Assembly (NCBI GenBank): GCA_037957365.1
Contig: JARHVA010002683.1
Span: forward strand, 186,001 to 250,000
Direction of reading: 5' to 3'
DNA from: Torreya grandis
Taxonomy: Eukaryota; Streptophyta; Pinopsida; Cupressales; Taxaceae
Length of the DNA stretch: 64,000 bases
Notes under the pieces: generated by a model
What the model was told of the DNA's origin: nothing
The model's database searches: none
The model's input: the letters and a program-made list of their open reading frames with translations, nothing else
Shown: positions 46,500 through 57,094 of the stretch, piece by piece
Position numbering within the stretch: position 1 is the stretch's first letter
How the letters are laid out: every line of letters begins with the position of its first letter
Program-made: the position numbers and the translations under genes

Positions 46500-49025
46500 T
46501 GCCACTCATTTTTGGGACAACCTATGGACTATTTTGGCCCTGCACAGACCAAAATTGTCTCTTCCCTTTTCAAAATTTGTCCTAAGCATTCAAATTCCTC
46601 ATTTTTCAAGATTCTTAGTTTCTACGAACTTCATAGGAGGAAATATATGGACTCAACATGCTTGAAATTAACAAGTTAAAAGGGTTTGATGGCTTTAATA
46701 GGTAAATTATTTTGAAAGAGCAAGTTTCCATCATTTCCAAGCTTGGTTTAATCAGTCAGTTCAATCGAACGGTTCAAAGGAGCACGTGAAAGAAAAAATA
46801 AGTGAAATATGCCAAGTGTCATCTCTTGAGACACATTATGACTTGCTTCTCAAAGGAATAGAATGTGTCATGTGTCCCTTTTATAGTTTCATAGAAGGTG
46901 ACAAGTGGCAGCTGTAGAAGGTTTCAATATCTTTTTCTCAAAGGAGTGAAATGCACCATGTGTCATCTACAAAACTCGATGGAGGCTGCCAAGTGTTAAT
47001 GGCCACTGTATCTTCCTTTGGTTTCATTATCAAGTGAGAACTATAGTGGGCCCTAGATGAGTTACTAAAAGAGTAAGTGGAGCACTCCAAGTGTCATAGT
47101 CTATGTGATTGCTAAAATAGAGTGGTAGTAGCCATGTGTCCCTGCTAAAACTCAGTGGAAGCTGCCAAGTGTCGACATCTATAGTTATTGAATAAGGAAT
47201 GTGGTGGACCTCAAGTAAGTCATAGGAACAAGTAGAACATGCCAAGTTTCATCATCTACATGAATCCAAATGAGTCCCAAATGTTTCTATAGTGTTTCTA
47301 GAGCTCAGCAAAAGCTTCCACGTGTCATCTCCTGTAGGACTCTCAAAGGTTTCTAAAAGCTCCTATAAGTTAAGCAGATGCTGCCATGTGTCCTCTCCTA
47401 TTCTGATAGAAGATGCCACGTGTCACCTATTAAAAGTAGTGGAACATGCCACATGTCAAAGAAGTAACACTCCCAATACAAAGATGTAGAGCCAAGGTAA
47501 TATTTCCTTCAAACAAATTGTCCAAAGGAATTCCTTCGAACATTTTGTCTAAAGGAAATAATGGAACAATAACCCACCAAAGAATGAAAGCCTAGAGGCC
47601 ACTTGAAGGATCCCAAAGGGTAGATACCCTTGTGGGAGGCTCTCTCCGAAGAAAAATAGGCATTTCTCAAGACCCCAAAGGGATTCTTCCCCTTTGGGAA
47701 GGACAAAATGAGAATGTCGAAGGAATTTCCAAGGAGATTGACGTGCCCACAAACGTCAAATTCATGGCAATGAAATAGCCATTGATCCTTATAGAATTAA
47801 AGGCAAACTTGAATGCATTCAAAGTCCTAAAGACCAAAGCCAAAAGGGAAGACCCACTGATGATAGAGCTGAAAGAGCTAGCAAAGGGGAAAAAGATAGC
47901 TCAAGGGCCCAAATCACAATAGGAAGAGACAAAGAGGGAAATATCTGTAGTAGTTATTTTAGTAGCTAAAATAGTGTGAAAAATAGATATTTGAGCTCTT
48001 AAACATTGAAAACATCACTTGTTTGTCCCCCTTGGAGAAAAGACAAAGTAGGCAACTGCATAGATAAGGAAAAGACATTCGAGATGAATCAACATGCCAC
48101 AGTTAAGTCAATTTCCCTATTCCAACATGGCCCTCCCTGACAAAACCAAAAATGCATTCAAGGCATTAATGCACAACATGGCCTGATCCAAGAGACAAAG
48201 TGCCAAGCCTTTCTTAGCCTCTATATAATGTAATCTCTTAGTTTGTTTTAAGGGAGATCTTCCTATTACCATAAGCAAAACTCTGCCCAAATTGAAAGGC
48301 ATTACTGAGACTTTGAGCTCAAATTGTTCATCATATTTCTTTGTTTGAATTAGAAAGCAAGATACTTTTAGAATTTGTACTGTTATAGCTTGTATCATTC
48401 TAGGAGATTTTTCTTATGTCTATTTCCTAAATGTATTCTTGTTTATGCAATTTAACAAGTAGAGCTAGTGGAAGTGATAAGGAAGGTGTCCTGAAGCCAA
48501 CTACTTTCAAACTTTGTGCTATCATAGTTGTCTTCAATGTGTGTTTATTTTTTGTTTTTGTGTAAAGGACCTTGGGATGACTTTGCACCCCCATTGTTCT
48601 TCGTATCTCACTTTTGGGCAGTCAAGGTGGAGACTTTGTGCTACATCTTAGATTGCTAGTTACTCTATACTCTGTTACCAATTACTTATCCTACCTGAAA
48701 GAACTTTTGTTATCCCTTGCAAGAACACTTCTAAAAGAAGAGAAGTGCCTTCAGTGTTTTCACCAAGATTTTCTCCTCTGTTTGTTAACATCATCTTTGA
48801 AAGAAGAGAGATGGATGGCGTATCCTACCCCTGAGTGTTATTTTCTACTTATGTTTATAGTATATAGCTCCTACATATTTATAGGGAACCTCCCCTTGAT
48901 GAGAGGAGAGATTTATCCCCTATTGATATAGTAAACCTGCACATCTGGCTGACCAATCTCCCTATGCTATGGTTGAAGAGATCTATTTTGCTCACCAGTT
49001 ATCTAGTTGACAAAATATTCACCCA
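46500..49025 (+). repeat. 3' LTR of element D, with the same G-box-like array
   Basis: It pairs with 41091-43624. The word array runs 46811-47457. Two copies keep an intact CACGTGTC (TCCACGTGTC at 47317 and GCCACGTGTC at 47415), where the 5' LTR has CATGTG or CACATG. This shows the direction of change. The tandem palindromes are at about 47504-47557. Confidence 0.93.
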
Positions 49026-50275
49026 ACAATATCAATAGACCTTCAACTATCTCAACCTTATTATCATTCCTTCTAGTGTTTCTAGGAATGATCAAAGAAA
49101 TTTATCTAGAGAACCTCGTGTTATACTATACTAGGGGTAATTATTTATAATCATGGATTTGATGGTCTCCTCTTCTGTTGCCCACGTATTCATGAAGCCT
49201 CTCATGCTATCAAGGAAACACATGATGAGATTTGTGGGGGGCACTTTAGTGTCTTAGTCATCACTAAATTCATCCTTTGTCTTGGCTATTATTGGCCCAC
49301 CCTTAACCAAAATTGATATGATTATGTGAAAATGTATGTCAAATGTCAACAACATGCTAATTTACATCACACACCTAGACATAGTCTTCGAGTGTCCAAA
49401 GATTTTTGGCCCTTCTCATAATGGGGTCTAGATTTTATTGGTGAAATTAACCCCCATTATTCATAATGACGTAATTCTATCATAATTTAAACTAAATATT
49501 TTACAAAATGGGTAGAGGCTATTTATCTTATCTAAAAAAATACAAAAGGATTTTTAACTTTATCAACCATCACATCATTTGTCATTTTAGTGTTCCTCAT
49601 AAAATTATCACTAGCAATGGTAAATCTTTCAAAAACAAATAAGTCCAAGTTGTTTGTGATGCGTTCAATATCAACTTATGTTTCTCATCTCCCTATCATC
49701 CACAAGCTAATGGATAGGTGGAAGCCTCTAACAAAACTCTCAATAACATGCTAACTAAAATAGTTAATGCATCTGGTTGAGATTGGCATTTACACATGCC
49801 CTACACCTTATGGGAATATCATACTAACATTAAAACCCCTATGGATGCTACCCCTTTATCTCTTGTGTTTGGATTAGAGGTTTTCTTGTCTCTTGAAGTC
49901 TAGATTCCATCTCTTCACATATCCTTACAAGATCTCATCTCTGAGAGTGATTATCATCAAGAACATTTAACCCAACTTGAACTACTTGATGAGTTTTGTT
50001 TATCCATGCTTACCCATCTTTGTGTCTATAAGTAATGAATTTAGTGTGCTTATAAAAAACACCTTAAAGTGCAAGAATTAAATATTAGAGACATCATCTT
50101 AAAGGAAAATTAATATTTCACCAATATGGAGAAAATCAAATGAGGAAAGTTTACTTTCAATTATCTCAGACTTTATTTCATAACACACAAGTATGGATCA
50201 AGATCTTATTTGAAGGGAACCTACAACTTGATCCCCTTAATGATTTACATCTACATCCTTTCTTTTGTTAAATAA
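49026..50275 (+). pseudogene. pol: Integrase of element C (right of element D)
   Basis: The zinc-binding N-terminus reads GFDGLLLCCPRIHEASHAIK, then THDEICGGHFSVLVITKF, then YYWPTLNQN, then VKMYVKCQQHAN, at about 49150-49355. The core has GLDFIGEINPHYS, then SVPHKIITSNGKSFKN, where the second Asp is Ser, then YHPQANG-stop-VEASNKTL with the third-position Glu kept. A C-terminal module with VQELNIRDIILKEN and GKFTFNYLRLYFITHKYGS ends near 50270. Stops and shifts are many. Confidence 0.83.
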
Positions 50276-52559
50276 GATCAAACTCACCTTTTTGTCTAAC
50301 TTAAGCTCATCCCTTGCCTTCACCTACATTCATCTCCTTATTTTAAGGAAAATTAATTATAATTGAATCATGTGATCATCCCTTATATTCTTTGCCTAAT
50401 ATTGAACATGGGTACCATGGCTCTACCCATGACATATTTCTCATGGTACTTTTTGCCCCTTTCATAGATAGATTCCCATGGTCGTTGTCACTTAAACCTC
50501 TTTTACACCTCATCAAACTTCTTGTGTTTTAGTTTTGACTTCATAAAAGGTTAATCTTTAAACTCGTATAACCAAGTCCATGACATCAAAATAAAAAATC
50601 TAACAAAAAATCAAAAGACATCATATGGGTCACTCTTTAGCATCCACAGACTGTACCCTTAAAGGGAAACTTTCCAATAAAAATTTGTTCAATATAAGGT
50701 AGACCACTCCCTTGAAGGATAGATATAAAATAACCTTAAACAAATCACACAAACTTAGACCACTCTTTTGAAGGATGGTTGAGTAAAGCATTTGTAAAAA
50801 TCATAGAAATTTATTGAAAGTTTCCCACATCAATCAGCTTCCCCAACCTCTTAAAACAACAATAAAATATCAATATACCCATTATAAAAATTAGAATATA
50901 CAAATATAATTTTGAATCTACAATCATATTTCATAAGTAGACTTCCCACATCAATTAGTCTACACCTTATATTACATGGACTTGTTTATACTAGCTCTTT
51001 GGTGACCTATAGAAGAGGCAAGCTAGTCTCCCAAGAATGTTCCATTTTTATCCCCCACTTTATACCCTCTATAAAATAGATATTTTTGAGTTTACTTGAC
51101 ATTATGTGATCAAGACACCTTTTTAACCAACTAATGAATGCTCTTTCAAAGCATTCAAAGGGTTTATGTTCATAAGTCGATCCAAACTTTAGTTTATTTT
51201 AGTTTTTGCCAAAGAATAAACATTGTGCCTTGTTCTTATTCTCTCATACTGGTTAATAGTTTGCCTTTTTTATTATCTTCTCTTTCTTTTCTCACATTTA
51301 GTTTCATTATCCAACCCACTTTATGTGTTGTGAAGATTACAGACATCTTCATCAAAATAAATGCATTTAACCATGTGTTTTTACCTTATTCATTTAAATG
51401 TTTTTAACCATACGAACATTTTAATAAATTAGACACATCTTACCATTAACATCATCTAGTGATAAATCACATCAACTAAGTCATTTATCATATCTAACAT
51501 AATTTTATCATACATCTCAAATAAATGATTCCTTCACACATATCCACCACGTGTCTAAATGCTAAATGAGGAAACATATACTCATTAAATTTTAGAATGA
51601 ACATAATCATCACTATCATCATAGTCATTCATAAACGATAACAATAATCACATCATAACCATTCCACCCACACATAACTAGTAGCCATAACCCTAATCAT
51701 ATCAATATCATAAACATGATCATCTTAAACATAAATTAAATGATCATCATCAACAACAAACATCATCATCACATAATCATATCATAAACATCATCATCAT
51801 CCTACCATTTATCACATCCATATAGCTATGATCCATAAAACAAAACCATAAAAATAATCACAAAACATCATAAGCATCATCATATCATAAACAAAATCCA
51901 ACAACTATCTATCCATCGCATCACATGCCTAGCTAGGTAAGTCCACATTAACCATCACAGCATAATCACATAAAAAATGTCTATCAATATCAATGACATC
52001 ATGAAAATAAATTAAAAGAACCATAACATCACATGCTTATCTAGGTGAGTCTACATAAACCTTCATGATCATAACCACATTAACATCATATCATAAATAA
52101 GCATCATGAACATCATAACCATGAGAAATAAACCATAAACCATAATCATATCTATATACATAAAAATATTGATCATATATACAATCATGTACATGTCTCT
52201 CAAATTATCTATACATATCCTACATCAACTTGTAGGCCAATATCAAAATCATATGGTATATCAAAAATATAATGTCTCATAAAAAATCTAAGCCCTTGAA
52301 GCCCCATTGCCTCCTAAATCCTTCCCTCTTGCACCTGCCTATCCACCTACATATGCAACCCACTGACCTGGTCACCATTCTAGCCCTTCTAGTCATACCT
52401 AATTTATACTCACCCCATCAGGGATCATGTGGAAAATGTTAAAATACCAAGACCTCATAATACTATAGCTCCTCTACTATCACTACATATCTCTACATTT
52501 AGATAGTCCCTGATTATCTTGTAGCTACTAGTACTCTTTCACCTACCTACTAGAGATAA
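50276..52559. other. 3' region of element C, including a CAT-rich tract
   Basis: No plus-strand gene is seen. From about 51430 to 52200 the sequence is a drifting run of CAT, ATC and ACA triplets (for example ACATCATCATCATCCTACC), like an old trinucleotide or minisatellite array. Within it CATCACATGCYTAnCTAGGT occurs twice, at about 51920 and 52030. Such tracts are usual in the 3' regions of Tat elements. Confidence 0.6.
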
Positions 52560-52599
52560 TCTCTCTCCTAGATCACCATGGCTAGCTAAGCTCTAACCT

Positions 52600-53983
52600 A
52601 ATCTCTCTCCCTTATAAGGGTAGCCACTTGAACCTTTGTTTTAACCAAAGATGCACCAAGGATGCCTATGTTATGGCTATATTCACTCATGTTTGGTCCC
52701 TCTCAGTGATCAATACTTGTACATCTAGACCACTAATTCCCACCTGCTGACCACATCCCCCTACATTAGTATTCATATCCTATTGACCACCATCATCACC
52801 ACAAAAATCAGATGCAACATACTCTACCTAGTACCATGTAGGATAGCCATCAGTGATACATACATCATCTACATCAATCCTCACTGGTAAAAACTTTTGA
52901 TCAATAAAATCATGAACTAGTTGTAGAACAGGTAGTGGAAACTATACATCCTCCCTCCTATACCTTGGGAACACCCTGGGGATATCCTACACAAGGTTAA
53001 ACTATCTCCATACCTTATCAAATGTAATGAGCTATATCTCATGCCCTTCCCTACCATATATCCATCAATGTCTCTGTAATGATAGTGTGTGCTGGGTATA
53101 GTGTCTCCATCTTGAAAACTTTACATATGGTCTTCAGATCATGTCTCCCATGAACAAAACATCCAGTTGGTCCCTATGCTAGTCTATATTATGTACCCCT
53201 CCTCTTAGCCTTAAGAGGGTATAATCACTTTTCCACCTCATATATCCAACCCTAAAATCCATCTACACAAAATCCTCCCATGATAGCCCCCATAGGTCTG
53301 AGAACCTAAAGGTGCTCATAAGCCCAAAAATGGAGAACAAACCTAACACTAATGTCGTATCTCATATGGGCATGGAATGCCCATAGCTTTTAGTAAATCT
53401 AGACTAATAACATAAGAGCTCATGAAAATACTATGTGACCTAACCACATCTCAATGAGCACCCCTAGAAATAAGTATGGAAACCTCCCATTGCTCAAATA
53501 TGGTAAAGCATAATAGGTGATCACTATCATCATTATAGTCAAAATCCACCTTGCATCCCTGCCCCTCTGATAGAATGGTGTATAGTGGAAGCCTCTTGAG
53601 TGCCACCATGTGTACTCATGGTCCTCTCTGTACAAGAGATCTATCTACTCATCTATCTCAATGTGGTAGATCAGCTCACCTCATATGGGTAGCCACACTA
53701 TCTTATGGATATCCTCTAGTAAAATAGCCAACTCACTTATAGGAAATAAGAAAGTGTTAGTGGTAGGATCCCATATCTTGATGAGTACCACTAACATCAT
53801 TGTATCCTTAGGTACATGCTGGTAATACCTCATCCCACCAAGACCCACATCCTCCATGTGCTCCCAATCAGTATTAGGCACCCTTCACTAAATATCATCA
53901 AATATCTTAGGCACCAGATCCCTCATATGTATCCTCTCCCATGCCTACAGAGTTTGATAGCCATAACCTTAGTTCACTGACAT
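52600..53983 (-). pseudogene. Antisense plant mobile domain (PMD)-like gene remnant in element C
   Basis: It lies on the minus strand between integrase and the 3' LTR of C, opposite in sense to the element. From 53983 a frame reads VPNTDWEHMEDVGLGG, then IWDPTTNTFLFPISELAI, then ILLEDIHKIVWLPI (open stretch 53881-53681), then, past a TGA at an Arg position, EDHEYTWWHSRGFHYTPFY (53635-53420). Next come FVLHFWAYEHL (about 53340-53308) and, after one frameshift near 53215, HRDQLDVLFMGDMI (about 53178), KVWR-stop-FNLV-stop-DIPRVFPRY and more until about 52600. The pattern WxPxTxTFxxPxxE...xLEDxxxxxxLPI, then a FWAYEHL-type block, then a QLD and a WR-QF-IP block, is that of the plant mobile domain (aminotransferase-like) found in plant nuclear proteins and transposons. 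Extra antisense ORFs after pol are known in Tat/Ogre elements. Most stops are TGA or TAG at Arg, Trp or Gln positions. Confidence 0.72.
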
Positions 53984-54294
53984 ATTTTGCCTAAAAATTC
54001 TACCACTTTACCCTTCACCTTTAAGCCTAATATACCCTATACCTATTCACATAATTCACCTATTCCTTACTTAATCACACCTACCAAACAACATCATTAA
54101 ACCCTCTTACCAATACTCTACCCTATCATATGAAACTCTTTAGAATTTACCCTTTATCATTACTACTAATCATAAACCTAACCCCTTAACATATCAACCC
54201 TTAACTATTACCTATCAAACCTTAACTATCACCAAAAACCTTAACTATTACCTAACCATTCACATAACAACTCTAAAAACAACTCTTTGTTTCA

Positions 54295-55075
54295 TCAACT
54301 GTCGATGGTCAACTATTTTTATAGCTGACCACCAATGGTTATTAGACCAACCATTGATATTCAACACAATGTGACCTATCAATGATATCTTATCGATCGT
54401 TGATGGTTTATAATGACTGATGATGGCTAGTACCCTCCACTGATAGCCATTACATAGTGGCTACCAATGATCAACACAAACCTTACCCCCTAAAAAATGA
54501 ACTAATGACTAGCCTAGAGACCGTCCTCCCTTAATCTATAGCCTACCCTCCCCTATCTATCTTAACCTCCCAAATTTTCCCTCCACACCACCCTTTTCAA
54601 CTCTAAAATCAAAACAACTACTAAAACCCTAGACTTAGGGCAAACAAACCCACAACCAACTCAACCAAAAAAAGTTTCAAACAAACATTCAAAAACAAAT
54701 CAATTACAAACTACCAAAATTAAAAACACTACCTACCTCATTCCTTGACCATCATCAAGGAGGAAACCTAGAAACCATCACCTAACCCCATGCTTTCCCT
54801 CATACCCTCTGCATCCTCATCAAGTCAAACCTCTAACAAACTCAGTCAACTCAACACTCTCACTCACCAAATCACTCAACTACCTAACTATCACCATATT
54901 TTCATGCACTCATATATAGCTAAGCACCATAGGTTATCAAAATCTAAGTGAGGTAATACAACCCTCAACAACTCTTTTGTCATCACCCTTTTAGGGTTGA
55001 TATATGATCATCGATGGTCAAGGTGACCACCAAAATTTGACCTTGATCATCGATGGTCAACCAATTTAGGTTTTT
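54295..55075. repeat. Cluster of CCATCGATGG-type palindromes, 3' region of C
   Basis: Copies include GTCGATGGTCA (54301), ACCACCAATGGTTA, ACCAACCATTGATA, CCACTGATAGCC, ATCATCGATGGTCA (about 55006) and ATCATCGATGGTCA again (about 55046). They are worn forms of GACCATCGATGGTC. The same word is clustered in both C LTRs (intact at 55885-55894 and 56494-56503). Confidence 0.7.
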
Positions 55076-55717
55076 TCCCTTCCACCCCTAAATTTTCAAA
55101 CAAATATTTATCACAAACCCAATTCAAGTGCTTACTTTTAGAATACCCATTCTATACTAACCACAACCAACCATATTACCTCACCTGTGGTCATTTGGCC
55201 CAACTATCACATGTTTTACAATGACCTTACCTCGGTCCTTTTGATTGTTATGACTAAATTTCCATGATAAACATTTTTAAACCTACACTACCTTATGCAT
55301 AATTGATCAATTGTATCTTCTTGAGGTCACTTCTTACCTTGGATACCTACAAAAAGACTGACCTTATCTAAGAGACATATGTTTACAAGTGTAACCCAAT
55401 TGCCATGCCTAACTGTCATGGTCCACTTGTCACTTGTCCTTCTAGTGCTAACCTTATTTTTACCATCCCTAATAACCTATTCAATGCATGATCTTATCTA
55501 TCACACTTAGTCACACTTTGTGCACATGTTTTCACTTCAACTCCCAACCTATCACCCACTTCATCACTAACTTACCCACTCATCAAACCTATACCCGATT
55601 CTATTTCACCTCATCAAATCTCAATTTAAGGGGGAACACCTCCTATTCTCAAGGCAATCTAACCTTTGATCTATAATTATTTTTTATTTTATAGCTTGAT
55701 GATACAAAATAAATAAC

Positions 55718-55731
55718 AAAAAGGGGCAAAA
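55718..55731 (+). other. Polypurine tract of element C
   Basis: AAAAAGGGGCAAAA lies directly before the 3' LTR (TGTAGACAC). It is nearly the same as the tract of element B on the opposite strand, which supports common descent. It primes plus-strand synthesis. Confidence 0.85.
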
Positions 55732-57094
55732 TGTAGACACTAAAGAATTTCACATGATGGTTCTAGATGTCAAACTAAACCCTAAACCATCTCGAGACCC
55801 CCTAGGGACTATCCCACAACCTTTTGACCATAAACCTAAGTCAAATTTGATTAATTTTGACTACCTTAACCTGTAATTTATTGACCATCGATGGTCACCC
55901 TAACCATTGATGATTAAGCCTAACCATTAATGATCAACCTTTAACCACATTAAAGGGTTAACTCCAACTAACAATAACTTACTTTTTTATATTTAGCTTA
56001 TTTGGTTTGTGTGTGAATCAATGCATGTTAAGACTAAAATTAGATGACCCCTTGAAACTTTATTGAATTTATTATTTCACCTCTCCCTTCATTTTATAGA
56101 AAGAGAGGAAGAGGAGGTGAAAAGGGGATCCGAATCTAGAATCAGAGCAATCAAGCATCAAAGATTATCAACAATTATCAAAGCTTCTTGTATCAAAAAT
56201 TATTTAATAAGTACTCTCCTAATGAACCAGTGACTAGGTCATAGATCTAAAGTGCTATAATTCATCAATCATAGCTAAGACACTGACACTATATCAAATT
56301 AATCTATGCTCCACTAACAAGTTTTTTAGCCAACTACATATACATTCTTCAGGCCATCAAGCTAAGTATCTACCTTTTATCAGATTCAATAATTAGTCTC
56401 TCTATTTTATCTTCTAAAATCCATTTTACAAACTCATCAATTATCTTCTTAAAGTAGACAAAAACCCATAGTAACCACTAATGGTTGCCCTAACCATCGA
56501 TGGTCTATCCATAACCACCAATGGTTACCCAACTATCGATGGTCACCTTAACCACTGATAGTTTTACCCAACTATCGATGGTCACTGTGTGATAATTATA
56601 ATAGAAAGATATTTTCACCTATCAAACCCTAACCAAATCCCACTTTTTGACTTTTTTCCTGAGCACAAATCATCACTCTATTTTCTGAACCATACCTAAT
56701 TTATTTGGCATTAATACTTAATCATTTATTACTATAATTATCCAAATTCATCTCTTTCAAGAACTTATTTTTTATTTCAATACCTTCTACTATTCATGCA
56801 AGTAATTTATCTTTCATTTTTAGAAATTGATTGTTTAAAAGTGTAGATTGACAAACTCCAAAGAATCTTGTACTTCTTGGATATAGCTTGTTAGGCTGTC
56901 CACCCTACTATCTAACTAATGAACCATTTCTTTAGTGCTTTCTTATTTGCAGGTCATTCCTCCTAAGCCAAAGAGGAGTATCTACAACTATCTAAATCAT
57001 GGAGTGTAAAATACATTTAAGTTATACTAACCTCACCCTTCTTTTAAGTTTTACAACTTTTTTCTTAGAAATAAAGTAAAATTTATGTGAAACA
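55732..57094 (+). repeat. 3' LTR of element C
   Basis: It starts TGTAGACACTAAAG and ends TATGTGAAACA. It pairs with 31446-32810 with many scattered differences. It keeps intact CCATCGATGG at 55885 and 56494, and CTATCGATGG at 56533 and 56572, where the 5' LTR has TGATGG, TCTATGG or GACGG. Confidence 0.93.

Larger units (their letters stand above)
41091..49025 (+). mobile_element. Element D: non-autonomous LTR retrotransposon inserted in element C
   Basis: LTRs lie at 41091-43624 (2534 bases) and 46500-49025 (2526 bases), both starting TGCCACTCATTTTTGGG and ending ATATTCACCCA. The inside (43625-46499) is only about 2.9 kb. It contains a primer-binding site, a gag remnant and an RNase H-like domain, with no RT or integrase visible. 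The insertion separates the second RNase H of C (ends 41090) from its integrase (resumes 49026). No exact 5-bp target duplication is seen; AACA occurs at both junctions if the LTR edge is moved by one base. The first 140 aligned LTR bases differ at about a dozen places by eye. Confidence 0.9.
31446..57094 (+). mobile_element. Element C: long Tat-type gypsy retrotransposon, hosting element D
   Basis: LTRs of 1365 bases (31446-32810) and 1363 bases (55732-57094) bound it. Without the 7.9-kb insertion D, its length would be about 17.7 kb. The order on the plus strand is LTR, primer-binding site, leader, gag, protease, RT, RNase H, second RNase H, [element D], integrase, long 3' region with an antisense PMD gene remnant, polypurine tract, LTR. 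The second RNase H and the polypurine tract link it to element B. The flanks ACTAG and ATTGG could be one 5-bp target duplication (ACTGG) after a G to A and a C to T change. All coding parts are broken. Confidence 0.9.
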
